Shown piece by piece: positions 48,231 through 59,589 of a stretch of 64,000 nucleotides of DNA. The stretch covers positions 10,041,408 through 10,105,407 of the forward strand of contig JANAVB010033216.1 of assembly GCA_029216955.1 (NCBI GenBank), given 5' to 3'. The DNA is from Iris pallida. Its lineage: Eukaryota; Streptophyta; Magnoliopsida; Asparagales; Iridaceae. Position 1 is the stretch's first letter. The number at the start of each line of letters is the position of its first letter. The notes under the pieces were generated by a model. It searched no databases, was not told where the DNA came from, and was given only the letters and a program-made list of their open reading frames with translations. A program made the position numbers and the translations under genes.

Positions 48231-49218
48231 GTTAAAATTCGAAAAAAACACAGAAATCAATAAGCAAACCCTAGATCTAGGATTCTATTCAAATACATTT
48301 GTAAAAACAGCAAATCGAAATAGTTCGAGCATTTCGTCGAACACCTAGCTATTAGGTTTGATACGTGTCCGATACGGACACGTAACCTAATGCTAATGAC
48401 ACGAAATTCCTCCAGAAGCTAGGGGACACCTATTCCAAAGACATCATGCAAAGAAAACAGAAATTTAAATCAATTTGGGGAGTTTTACCTATAGGTGCAA
48501 ATTGCAAGGAAAAGCTTCAAATGGGGATTCTTCCTTGCTAGCCAAATGCTCCCAAATTGTCCCAAAGCTGGGATTAAATCCCAAAATCAGAAAATAGGAG
48601 ATTATTAGGTTCTAATGCAAGATACTAGGATTAAAAAGGAATTAAAATAGATTTATGGGGATTTTTAGAAGGAGAACAATACCTCTCTTTTCCAATGTGT
48701 TGAAATAAAAAAAAGAGGCAAGCCCTAATGAATAAGTGTTTATATAGGGTGGGGATCCCTATGTGGCTGGTCACTTAGGGTTTGGTTAGGGTTAGGGCTT
48801 CTAGTTATGGGCCATGGGCCAAGTCATGATCAATAAAATCATTAAGCCATAAGTCATTTCATGAAGCCACAAGCCATGACTTAAATTCACTAAACCAAAT
48901 CCCCTCATTCTAAAACTATTCTCTAATGACTAAAATAGGTTAACTCAAGTTAGACTAGGGTTACCATAGCTAGGGTTAGGTTCTAGGCTAGTCCACTAGG
49001 TCTCAACAAGTCAAAGTCAAACTAGAATTCACCAATTCACTAAATAATCAAATAATTCAAACAAGTCAAAATGACCAAATTACCCCTAGGCTAAAAATGA
49101 TAATTAAATATCCTAATGACATGGTTAGGCTCTAGGTCATGCAGTCACTAGGGTTTCACAGACACCACATCAAAATCACAAGTCATGACTTAAAACAGCT
49201 TTTTAAATAGTTTAAAAT

Positions 49219-49479
49219 AAGGGTTATTTACACTAACTACCCCTATGTTTTTGATTTATAACACGGGGTACCCCTGATTTAAACTATTTACACTAACTAC
49301 CCCTCCCTTTAGAAAACGTAGGGGTAGTTAGTGTTATAATTTTTTTATTTTTCCTTAAAGTAGGGGTACCCCGTGTAATAAACCAAAAACATATGGGTAG
49401 TTAGTGTAAATAGTTTAAAAGTAGGGGTACCCCGTGTTATAAATCAAAAATATAGGGGTAGTTAGTGTAAATAACCCTT
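49219..49479. mobile_element. MITE-like inverted repeat, 261 bp, nested in solo LTR
   Basis: The ends are near-perfect inverted repeats at least 50 bp long, starting AAGGGTTATTTACACTAACT. AAAAT flanks both sides (49214-49218 and 49480-49484). Inside, a shorter version of the TTTACACTAACTACCCCT motif recurs twice more, once per orientation, so the element can fold into a double hairpin. No coding capacity. Confidence 0.7.
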
Positions 49480-49592
49480 AAAATAATTAAAAATCACCAA
49501 AAATCATAATATGAAATAAATATCAATAATAATAATTATAATTTCAAAATTTCAAAATTATCCTCATCTAGAAAACTGGGTGTTACACCATA

Positions 49593-50545
49593 CCTAGTTT
49601 CCCATACCTCTAAATGAGATCAATCTTTGATAGAAATGTGAGTACCATAGGCAGAAACAGAACTAAGCTTCATCACAAGTACCAAAGTAAAATTTAAATA
49701 ACACACATGTATATATGCCTTTATATGAAAATAAATGATTCAGTAGAAACCTTCATACCAAGGTTGATACCAATAGGTATATGTTGTATATATGGTTCTG
49801 GCTTGTCTGATCCAAAATTGACTACTACGGATACTTGTCGACAATCATTTCCACCATAAAAAGCAAAATTAATGTCAAAAAAAATTGCTTGTACCAAACT
49901 ATACACAAACTTATTTTTTAATTTGATGGTGATGATGATGCTGATATCGATAGGTATGGTCATTGTAACCAAGTACAATACATAAAAAAATGGCTTAATG
50001 CCAAGCAAGCATATTGAAACTGAAACTTCAAAAATGAAATTGAAATATAATTATGAACCTAGCAATGAAGATATATATTATTCCTATGAAATGAGTTTAT
50101 TATTATATGACAATGGAGTAGAATAAATATTTTAGAAGTATAAAGAAATAACCTCTTATTTCGATCGCTCGTCGGCAAACACCCTCTCTGGGTCGAGACA
50201 TGGAGGAATTTGAAGGACAAAATTAGGGTTGGAATTTTGGAAAGAGAAATTAAGGTTAGGGTGTCACATATGGTTCACAACAAAAATAGAGGGGGAAAGG
50301 TGCTGATAAGTGGAAGAATAGGGGTTTTGAGGAGGCTCGAGACCTCGCTGGCGCTAGGGGTGACGGGGACGATCGACGGGGTTACGCCGTCCGTGTGGCT
50401 CGATCTCGTGCGAATGATACTGGAGTACTCTAAAAGGGCGGAGAATGGGGCCTGGATGAAATTGGAGAAGAGGAACTGGACGTCGTAGTGCCTCCGCCGA
50501 GGGGGAAGCAGCAACGGCGATGGGGTTCCTGCCGGACGATTCCAT
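49593..50545 (-). pseudogene. Exon-like remnants of an unrecognised minus-strand gene (right part)
   Basis: A start codon at 50543-50545 opens MESSGRNPIAVAASPSAEAL. After an apparent one-base frame change the neighbouring frame reads YDVQFLFSNFIQAPFSALLE and continues to about 50290. A second segment at about 49900-49768 reads FYGGNDCRQVSVVVNFGSDK and ends CTTG followed by GTATGAAG, a good splice donor. A third lies near 49690-49600. Upstream of the ATG the minus strand has TTATAGGGTTAGGGTTTAG, a telo-box-like motif common before plant genes. The codon content looks like a real gene rather than transposon, but I cannot name it. It sits just inside a CACTA end (51083), so capture is possible. 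Confidence 0.35.
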
Positions 50546-51083
50546 TTACAAAAGAATCTAAACCCTAACCCTATAAATGATGTACTGAAGAGGGGGTGGA
50601 GAGGAGTGGTAGAAGAATTAAAGAGGGGAAGAAGAGAGGAAAGTTAGGTTTTCTTCTTCGGTTGCCTTTTTTAGAGTTTTCTTTCTCATTGTTAGGTTCA
50701 AAGAAGAAGAAAGGAAGCAGATTGTCTAAGAGAGGGTTTTGGGATCGAGAGAAAGTTTGTTGGGTTCCTCAATTAAAAAGAATCACAACCGTCAACAAAT
50801 ATAATAGGTTTGAAAGATTACTAAAATGGCAATTGAAAAATTCTCGCCAATTTTTTTGCACGTACATTAGTTGACGGTTATCACCAAACCGTCAATAAAT
50901 AAAATGGTGTTCCTTGACGAATCCTCTAAACCGTCAACTATTATGATGTAAAATTGCTAAATTAACATAAAACGTGTTATTTCTTGACGTAAGGCTAAAA
51001 CCGTCAAGAAAATCCGTTTCCTTAACGGTTTTTCACGACCATCGAGAAATAAACCGTCAAGAAAGGCCATTTTTCTTGTAGTG
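50546..51083 (-). mobile_element. Terminus of a third CACTA-type element (CACTA-3)
   Basis: Read on the minus strand from 51083 the sequence is CACTACAAGAAAAATGGCC, a canonical plant CACTA terminus, followed by repeated TTGACGGTTTT/AACCGTCAA subterminal motifs to about 50780. The other end is not visible in the window (possibly left of position 1, with LARD, CACTA-1 and the solo LTR all nested inside), so the size is unknown. The adjacent minus-strand gene remnant would lie inside this element. Confidence 0.6.
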
Positions 51084-51579
51084 ATTGTTGACTATAATGA
51101 CGTAGTTGTATTTTTCTACGATCATCATTTTTAGAACTGCTGTCGAGTATAGTTCTTTGGTTACGTTCTCTGCTGAAGAGAATTTGATGCTCATTGTCGT
51201 TCCGCGGAGGAACTAAGAAGAATGAACTTTGCATCGATTCATGTACGATCTTATCTTGGAAATGTTGAATGGCTTCTAAGGTAACAGGTTCGAACTTGTC
51301 CAGAATTTCTAAGTAATATTGTGCATAATAGTTGACATCAATATGCTGCGAAGGAGATACTGCTTTATTGATATTTTCAGTCTCAACAGTTACAACACCA
51401 TTTGTGACCTTGGCTGGAGATGCTACCAGGTCGATAACAAGATGAGGGGAAAGAGAAGGAGTAGGCTTGTTACGACAAAGGTCGATAATAAGAGGCTCAG
51501 AAGAGGTAAGCTCCCTTTGCTCCACTTTTTCAGCAGGAGGAGTGAGAGTGATGGTTAGGATCTGAGAAGAGGAACTACG
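51084..51579 (-). pseudogene. Unrecognised open frame cut by CACTA-3 end and element C
   Basis: An uninterrupted minus-strand frame of about 165 codons fills the interval. It enters from the element C boundary without a start codon (no ATG; GTG at 51525 at best) and leaves into CACTA-3 sequence. Readable parts include ELTSSEPLIIDLC, VDLVASPAKV-like and YYLEILDKFEPVTLEAIQHF. No domain is recognised. It may be an accessory frame of a gypsy element or a gene fragment. Confidence 0.35.
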
Positions 51580-54500
51580 TGTGAGCCCATGAACTCGATA
51601 TTATTTTTCTTTCTATTAACCTGGTTTCTATTAGTATTAAATGATTATAAGGGTGTGAGGAATAGTTCATTTGAACAAGGAATAGTAGCTTTTCGTAAAT
51701 TGACTTTCTCAAAGGTCTTGGTGCAAAATCAATTCAAATTTTCCCTCCTTGTCGACCAATCAAATCCTGCGATTGGGATTAGAATCCAGGTCAACCAGAT
51801 AAGTTCAAATCCTCAACAAAACCAAATAGTCCAATCTGAATAGTTTAATTAGGTTTGTTCCTATCTAAATCTCCCCTTTGATCGTCTATATATATACATA
51901 GATGCTAGAGCAGTCGACCTTCCTTCCATACAAACCCTAATACCTCTACTCCCTGCCATCATGAGAGACGAATCGAGGAAGCATCTAAGCATTCGAAGGG
52001 GTGTCGTGTATCGTGTTTGAATCAAACTGAGGTATTTTTCCTATAACACAACACTATAATTTAAGTATCATCGTTGTGTTTGTTTTAATGTCTCAGGGGA
52101 GTTTTAAGGGTTGTTCTGTAGTCAGGAGAGTATCAGCCAATGGTTTGGTTCAGGTAATAGGGAGGGAGGGTTTTCACCTAAATATTAGGGATTGACTAAT
52201 GTACCTAGGTATTAGTTGGTACCAGAGTATATGGATTCCAAGTCAATACAAGAGTGCACATGGTTTGGGCACACATACTGTTAGCATAGGGGTTTGTCTT
52301 AGAAAGGTATGCATGGTACCTACATAGAGGATGCAGTTAGAAACCATTTCCTGTGTAGGTCAGCATAAGCATAAGTGAAGCCTATGCCTATGTACGAATG
52401 AAATGCAGGGACTGAGTTCATACTTTAGCATAGTATCCATCTGTAGCAGAGGGTCAATAGACTAGTAAGCAACTAATTTAGACTCCTTACATCATTAACA
52501 TTAGTACAGCAGTGCCTACATGGCAGCATAACACTAGCCTTAGGCAGTTAGCTAAGCCTCAAGTCATGTGGGAGTACTTATGTGTCATGGGGTGTCTGTA
52601 TTTAAAGACCATTAGTAAGTTTGGGTGAGTCGGGGCTAGAAGCAGGCCTACCTTCCATGTACCTATAGTAGGTAGCAGGTGATATTCTACCTTTGTAAAT
52701 TCGAGAGTACAAGTAGATACATCATGAACAAGGGCTCCGTGTTAGAACCAGGTAAGGAAAGGTAAGGTAGGAAGGGTCACGAATTATCTTAAGAAGTGCT
52801 GGTAGCCTTAGATATTACCTAATGGAAATAGAAAAGGAACAACAAGTGTGCCCTTGTGAACAGCCAAGTGGACTTCTTGATTTCTTACAACAAACATGTG
52901 CAAGCCGCTTATAGGCATTACCTACAAGTTGTGTCCTACTACATTAGTGTTTGTTCGTCTGTTCCTTTGGGAAATGTTTGTTAGCAATGTCTAGAAGTAA
53001 AGGGTACTTTGGTTTCAGAAAGGAATACGTTCTGTTAGTATGGCACGGTTGTGGGTAGAGCAATGTTCCTAGGGACCTAGGCAATATCCTGAGCCAGTAT
53101 AGAGGTTCATCCGTAAGCAATTGTAGGCATTCATTAGCCACTGCACACCCAGGGGATCATAAGTGTGGGTTACCCACAGAGCACCCAAATCCATCTCGAG
53201 GTACAAATACCTATCTATACTAGTATAGGCTTACCTACAACCTTATAGACAAGAAACTAAACCTATAGGGTGCAGACCTATTAGTACCAGATGACCAAGT
53301 GTGAGCATGGCAAAGAGGTAAAGCAATAAATCCATCCTGGAGAAACATATCCTTCGCCTACAGGCTATTTGAAAAATGAGACACATAGGCAATTAGGGAA
53401 CTGACCACAGGTAAGTGTATTAGTAAAATAGAATACTCATGGGGTCTTAGAGGGGGATCCATATCAAGTATAGGCGAGGTAACCCAGGAACAATAAAGTG
53501 TTCAGTAGGTTCAAGGTTGGGGTACTAAGTTACTAGGTGGTCCCATCTACTCGAGGGGTTGCAGGGATACTACTATTAAGTATACACAGGACCAATAGAG
53601 GATACCAGAGTGTAAGTGTCATAGGTAGAAGTAAGGTATTTGATGAGTCCCTGATGGCAGTAACAACAAGGCCAAGTAAAGGTAGTTCATATTAAACATG
53701 TAACTCCATGTGTACAACCTTTACTTGGTATCAGATTTGCAGGAATTGTATCAATTTTAGTAAGGGCTTGTGATGTGGAGCCTTAGGACAGGTGGGTAAA
53801 CCAATATACCTATATCCAAGGGCCAACTATATGTACAGGTACTCAACAAGTAACATATAGCTAGGTAATTAGTGTTGGATGCATTCCATCTTGATAGGGT
53901 TGTTTGTAACAAATGAACAGAGAAATGAAGAAATCAAGGATAGTTGGTATTCCAGTAAGGTCTTCCCTGGTTTAAATAGTGTATGAGTTCAGGACTAAAC
54001 ATTGTATTAGTGGATAAATGCTTGATTAGAGTTATGGTCAGTGTATACTAAACTGCAAGACGATAGTAGGACAATGAATAGTGTGGATTAGTAAGTAAGG
54101 GTTATAAGGGATAAGGATAAGAGTAAGTAAAAGTTATAAGTCATGTGATGTAGTGGTCAATGGATATAGGAAGATGAACCTAGGAACTAATATGGTAGTT
54201 AATGGATGTAGTATTTGGGTTAAACATCATATAGAAAAAGTCCTAGAAAATAAGTAGATTCATTATAGTTTTGACAATGTATTGATATAAAAATTCATAA
54301 TATAGGTTTGGAGACTCGACTCAACGCTAGAACCGTGTCTGCAGCTGAGGACCACAGGCAAGTATATCTTACCCTTCTTTACAGCTTTATTTACATGCTT
54401 ATTCTTTTCATTATTCATTTCTCCTGTTTGAGAGTTGACATGTGTTTCTCGTTTCATGTATACTAGTTCGCTAGCTTCATTGGTATATATTCATTATTCA

Positions 54501-55319
54501 CGATTGACCTTTTAGTTAATATTGGACCTATTTCTCGCGTGTCCTTGATTGAGTCGTTTCATAGAACGAATGCGCTATAGTTGAACTGCTATTTCCTATT
54601 TGTCGTTTTCTCAACCTGCGAGTCCACACTAGGGACGAGGGTTAGTGATTAGTTTCAAACCTGCAAGTCCACTCTAGGGTCGAGGGTTTGGTATCCGATT
54701 GATCTCTTAACATGTGTTCACTTGTTTTCTTCCAGCAATTTATTTATACGTAGTTGTTTTTATATTCGTGTATCGTGATTACTTAGTCTTTTTCTATTTA
54801 TATCCTGGATTTTCTTCATGCATGATAAACTGTTAGAAAGGTTTGTATATTATGTATCTTGCTAGTCCTCTGAGGACCTGATGATCTCTTCAGGTTTAGC
54901 TGAGTTTGAGCCAGGTGCACTCGAGATGGTTTGAGCTAGCTTCAGACCACGGTGCTACTGCATTGAAGATGAATTTGATGTTTACCCTAGTTTGACTCAG
55001 TTTATTTTATTTCATTTCTTTACTTTATTTTCGTCTATTGGTAGTGGTTTTGTATCCACCGGACGTGACTTGGATTCTTGATAACTTAGAAACAATTTAG
55101 TTCATTTTATATTATTATCCAGTATTTAGTTCTTCACTATTCATGTGTACTTATTGAAGTTGATGGTATCTTCTTTCTGTGGATGAGATCTAGACTGCCA
55201 CGTTAGTTCTATAGATTCTGTGACTTGTGTATACTATACAGCGTTGTACCACCGATATTGTGGCATAGGCTGGACTTGGATACAGACTTGTATCCGAAAA
55301 GCGGGTGCGGGTCGTGACA
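51580..55319 (+). repeat. 5' LTR of element C, 3.74 kb
   Basis: TGTGAGCCCA to GGGTCGTGACA. A TATA-like TATATATATA at 51887-51896 is conserved in the 3' LTR (about 57265). No GC islet and no W-box array is visible, unlike families LARD and D, although the terminus is shared. Confidence 0.9.
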
Positions 55320-55327
55320 AGTTTTTT

Positions 55328-55343
55328 TGGTGGCCCATGCAGG
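55328..55343 (+). promoter_or_regulatory. Primer-binding-site candidate of element C
   Basis: TGGTGGCCCATGCAGG, identical to the LARD site, eight bases after the LTR end. Confidence 0.5.
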
Positions 55344-55531
55344 TCTACGTTAATCACTTTGGTTACATTACTGTACCGATGTGAGCCTGCAAATAGGATT
55401 AGACACTTAGGATCACATCCACATGTCTTGAACTTATTATTGATCTCTATCCCTTATTTTCAATGAATCCTTGACTTGCATCCTGCTTGAAATTCTTCAA
55501 CTGCTAAAGTATTTTCTTTTGTTACAGTTAA

Positions 55532-56734
55532 ATGGATCCTCAAGATAGGAACAACGCTCCTTTGAATACCCCACTGACTGTTGGCAGATTTTTCACATAC
55601 TGGACTCCACTGTCATAAGGAGGCCATCTTACTCATATGGGTGAGACGTCACAGCCGCAGACCTCGAGGTTTCGTCGAGACGACATTCCACCACCTTTCA
55701 GTTTCCTCTGCCGACTCGGCCACCAGCACCAATTCTTCCACCAACCCCCGTTCAGCATCCAACACCTGTCCTGCTTCTAGCACCTGCGCTGGACAAAGCT
55801 ACGCTCCTTGGGATCTTCCAGCATCTCATCACTTTCCAGACAGAGCAGGCCAACACCTTCCGCGACACTTTGATGAAGGCTCTCCAGACTAGAGATGCAC
55901 CTCGACCGCGCCCTGGAACTTCCAAGAATTTTATAGACCTTAGGCCCAGAGAATTCAATGGGACGAAAGGGATTATCGACGCGGATGAGTAGTTAGAGAA
56001 CGTGGATCGAAATCTTCGGATGGCTCGAGTTCCTGAAGACATGAAGGTCGAGTCAGCTAGCATGCAGCTTTATGACATCGCCCGCATATGGTATAGAGAT
56101 GAGCCCTGATTTACCGCACCAGACGTGACTTGGGATGAGTACAAAGAGCTGTTCAAGGAAAAGTAATATCTCGACGTAGCCCGCAAGGAGTTAGAGAGCG
56201 AGTTTGAGAGCCTAGAGCAGGGCAACCTCACCCTCGATGAGTACACCGCAGAGTTTTCCCGCCTCAGTCGCTTCACAAATGCCATGACCCCTGTAGCGAA
56301 AGCCAAGAAGTTCAAGAAATGGTTATCACATGAAATTTGCCTAGCTATCGCCACCAGTCAAGCCATAACCTACGGAAGGAACTTGAAGGTCGCACATGCG
56401 GTAGAGAAAGACTTGAAGCGCAAGCCAAAGAGAGACCGAGACGCATATGGAGGAGGCATCAGCCAATCGGGATCGGTGAAGCATCACAATATTCCAGGAA
56501 GGGCCCCAGCGCATCAGTATCACTGGCAACCTCATCCCCAGCCAGCTACACGAGTAGCTCCACATCAAATCCGAAATGTTTCTACCTGCCAATATTGCAT
56601 GAAAAGATGCCACACTCAAGAAAATTGTCGCGGTAGATTAGGGTTGTGTTGGACTTATGGATCCTACCAACACCTATCTCAAAATTGTCCGAAGAGAAAC
56701 GCGAGTGCCCCATCACTACCAACCGCACAATGAG
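55532..56734 (+). pseudogene. Element C gag, degraded
   Basis: ATG at 55532 opens MDPQDRNNAPLN but stops after 29 codons. The gag domain is readable in another frame from about 55830: FIDLRPREFNGTKG, MARVPEDMKVESASMQLYD, WDEYKELFKEK, LDEYTAEFSRLSRF (56235) and then two zinc knuckles. The first, CQYCMKRCHTQENC (near 56590), is intact as CX2CX4HX4C. In the second, CWTYGSYQHLSQNC (near 56650), the second Cys is Tyr. Three in-frame TAG/TGA/TAA codons fall between 55990 and 56170. Gag would form particles. After 56734 the sequence runs to the polypurine tract without protease. Confidence 0.85.
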
Positions 56735-56940
56735 GGCAAGCTTTTGCCATGATCAGGAAGGATACGACAACGCCATAAAGAGGAGCTGACGGTAATTTCA
56801 AGTAGATTAAAGTAGTGGTATTTGATTGATAGTCCTACATACGACTTTGATTTGTAAGAAAATATTTTAATAGCAACATATTTTGGAATAATCGTCATAG
56901 TATATAATAGTTTATTGAATTTTGAGGACGAAATTATTTT

Positions 56941-56954
56941 AAGGGGGGTCGATT
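56941..56954 (+). promoter_or_regulatory. Polypurine tract of element C
   Basis: AAGGGGGGTCGATT precedes the 3' LTR, after TTTTGAGGACGAAATT. Confidence 0.6.
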
Positions 56955-58382
56955 TGTGAGCCCTTGAACCCGATATTATTTTTCTTTCTATTAACCTGGT
57001 TTCTATTAGTATTAAATGATTATAAGGGTGTGAGGAATAGTTCATTTAAACTAGGAATAGTAGCTTTTTGCAAATTGACTTTCTCAAGGGTCTTGGTGCA
57101 AAATCAATTCAAATTTTCCCTCTTTGTCGACCATTCAAATCCTGCGATTGGGATTAGAATCCAGGTCAACCAGATAAGTTCAAATCCTTAGCAAAACCAA
57201 ATAGTCCAATCTGAATATGAGTTTAATTCAGTTTTTTCCTATCTAAATCTCCCGTTTGATCGTCTATATATATACCTAGATGCTAGAGCAGCCGACCTTC
57301 CTTCCATACAAACCCTAATACCTCTACTCCTTGCCATTGTGAGAGACGAATCGAGGAAGCATTTAAGCAATCGAAGGGGTGTCGTGACTCGTATTTGAAT
57401 CAAACTAAGGCATTTTTCCTATAACACAATACTGTAATTCGAGTATCATCGTTGTGTTTGTTTTAATGTCTAAGGGGAGTTTTAAGGGTTGTTCTGTAGT
57501 CAGGAGAGTATCAGCCAATAGTTTGGTTCAGGTACTAAGAAGGGAGGGTTTTCACCTAAATATCAGGGATCGACTAATGTATCTAGGTATTAGTTGGTAC
57601 CAGAGTATATGGATACCAAGTCAATACAAGTGTGCATATGGTTTGGGCACACATACTATTAGCATAGGGGGTTGTCTTAGAAAGGTATGCATGGTACCTA
57701 CATAGAGGATGCAGTTAGGAACCATTTCCTGTGTTGGTCTGCATAAGCACAAGTGAAGCATACGGCTATGTATGAATGCAATGCAGGGACTGAGTTCATA
57801 CTTTAGCCTAGTATCCATCTGTAGCAGAGGGTCAGTAGACTAGTGAGCAACTAATTTAGACTCCTTACATCATTAGCATTAGTACAGCAGGGCCTACATG
57901 GCAGCATAACACTAGCCTTAGGCAGCTAGCTAAGCCTCAAGTCATGTGGGAGTACTTATGTGTCATGGGGTGTCTACATTTAAAGACCATTAGTAAGTTT
58001 GGGTGAGTCAGGGCTAGAAGCAGGCCTACCTTCCATGTACCTACAGTAGGTAGCAAGTAATATTCTACCCTTGTAAATTCGAGAGTACAAGTAGATAATC
58101 ATGAACAAGGGCTCTGTGTTAGAACCAGGTAAGGAGGTAAGGTAGAAAGGGTCAAGAATTATGTTAAGAAGTGCTGGTAGCTTAGTCTTTACCTAATGGA
58201 AATAGAAGAGGAACAACAAGTGTGCCCTTGTGAACAGCCATGTGGACTTCTTGGTTCCTTGCAACAAATATGTACAAAGTCGCTTGTAGGCATTACCTAC
58301 AAGTTGTGTCCTACTACATTGGTGTTTGTTCGTCTGTTCCTTTGGGATATGTATGTTAGCAATGTCTAGAAGTAAAGGGTAC
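56955..58382 (+). repeat. Truncated 3' LTR of element C
   Basis: Colinear with 51580-53020 with scattered substitutions. It ends abruptly in an LTR fragment of another family. Confidence 0.88.
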
Positions 58383-58735
58383 ACATATAGATGTACAAAA
58401 TCATTCAAATAGATTTGAAAATTAACAATAAAAATTCCTTTGGGGTATTTCAGCAAACACAGTGTATTGGACACTGATACGTGTCCGATACACACATCAA
58501 AACAAGTCCAATTCCTACCAAACTCACTCTACAGCTAGGGGACCCCTAGATGGATGCAACTATGGAAAGAAAATGGGGATTTGAATTAATTTGAGGGATT
58601 TTACCTATTGAGAGAGATCTCATTCAAAAAGCCCCAAAATGAGAAGTCATCCTCCAATAGCAATGGCCAAGTGAGCTCCAAACCTTGTAAGCAAGCTCCC
58701 TTCAACCTCTGTAGAAGAATGGAAAAGAACAAGAA
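58383..58735 (-). repeat. Fragment of a family D-related LTR, minus strand
   Basis: Resembles 48290-48650 in order and motif (ATACGTGTCCGATAC, AGCTAGGGGACNCCTA, TTTTACCTAT) but is clearly diverged. Both ends are broken. Confidence 0.6.
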
Positions 58736-58835
58736 AAGCCCATGCGGCTCAAAATAGAAGAAGCCTATGCGGCTCAAAACAGAAGAAGCCATTGCGGCTC
58801 AAAACAGAAGAAGCCCATGCGGCTCAAAACAGAAG
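58736..58835. repeat. 25 bp minisatellite, four units, at a junction
   Basis: Units of AAGCCCATGCGGCTCAAAAC plus AGAAG start at 58736, 58761, 58786 and 58811 with one or two changes each. They lie exactly between the LTR fragment and the CACTA-2 transposase exon. Confidence 0.92.
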
Positions 58836-59519
58836 TTTTTTGGGACAACAATCTATCTTTTTGTACCCCAGGTCCAGTTGTCGGACCATCATCTTTGACT
58901 TATAGAAGTTTTTTGGGAGCTCTTTTGATTCCTTCGGTAACACCTCCTTGATTAGTTGTGTGATCCGATCATAGAATGCTTGTGGCAAGTTAAAATCAGA
59001 CTTTATGTTCATCAGCCGCATCGTCACTGACAGTACGGAATGAGTCTCACAACCAGGATATAGAGGAGTATCTGCATCCTGAAACATATCATAGAACTCC
59101 TTCGCCTTGTGATTAGGATCCTCCGGATCAAAATTAGGCCCTGTCGCATCATACACCATATCTCGTACAAGGTTCTGCACGTCTCCATAATCAACAGAGC
59201 ATCCGTCGTCTTCGAGGACATCTATTGCAGCATTATTATCAAAAGCATAAGTACCAGCTTTCACAGCCTGTCTTTCCGAATATAATTCACCTTGCGATGA
59301 CCACGGGCCGTAATCACGTACAAAACCCTTACGGGTCAAATGATCTCTCACAGTCACCACTTCTTCGTAACGTCTATTATGACAATTAACACATGGACAC
59401 TTAATTTTGTTACCGTCCATGTACTGAGCTTTGCTCATGGCATACTTAAGAAATACTTTCACGCCTGCCTGAAAATCGTCACTCACACCAATTCTGCTCT
59501 CGTATTGCCATATGTACAT
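58836..59519 (-). pseudogene. CACTA-2 transposase N-terminus (TNP2 family), truncated
   Basis: An uninterrupted minus-strand frame of about 225 codons from ATG 59519. It starts with the transposase-associated domain (MDGNKIKCPCVNCHNRRYEE, then VRDHLTRKGFVRDYGPW), an acidic linker and the beginning of the Transposase_21 core (ELPKNFYKSKMMVRQLDLGYKKIDCC). The same order is seen in CACTA-1 at 38098-37500, but the sequences differ clearly, so these are different families. The core, DUF4218 and DUF4216 parts are missing beyond 58836. A TAA lies ten codons upstream of the ATG on the same strand, supporting the start. Confidence 0.85.
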
Positions 59520-59589
59520 CCATGTACGATCAACAAATTAACGATTCATCCTCTATTTGGATGTGATAATCTGTATCGTAAGACAAACT

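Larger units (their letters stand above)
44663..49587 (-). mobile_element. Solo LTR, 4.9 kb, minus strand, family D
   Basis: Read on the minus strand it starts TGTAACACCC (49587) and ends GGGTCGTGACA (44663). CCATA is duplicated at 44658-44662 and 49588-49592. The terminus GTGGGTGCGGGTCGTGACA is shared with the LARD and element C LTRs. It contains a minus-strand TATA-like CTATATAAA (48739-48747), a GC-rich CGTGTCC-rich islet (47740-48230), an ACAT-rich run (46280-46360), a W-box array (46059-46171) and a nested MITE-like repeat (49219-49479). No interior remains, so it is a solo LTR. Confidence 0.9.
51580..58382 (+). mobile_element. Gypsy element C: LTR, gag only, truncated 3' LTR
   Basis: A full 5' LTR (51580-55319), a 1.6 kb interior with primer-binding site, gag and polypurine tract but no protease or pol, and the first 1.43 kb of a 3' LTR (56955-58382). 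The 3' LTR breaks off inside AAAGGGTAC, equivalent to 53021, where a different LTR fragment begins. With no right end there is no target duplication. The structure means a non-autonomous element that kept gag. Confidence 0.85.

Noticed and set aside
48780..48800. Interstitial telomere-like GGTTAGGGTTAGGG, also near 42665 and 50560
   Set aside because: Only two or three units, not the plant TTTAGGG repeat in tandem; better described as telo-box-like promoter motifs.
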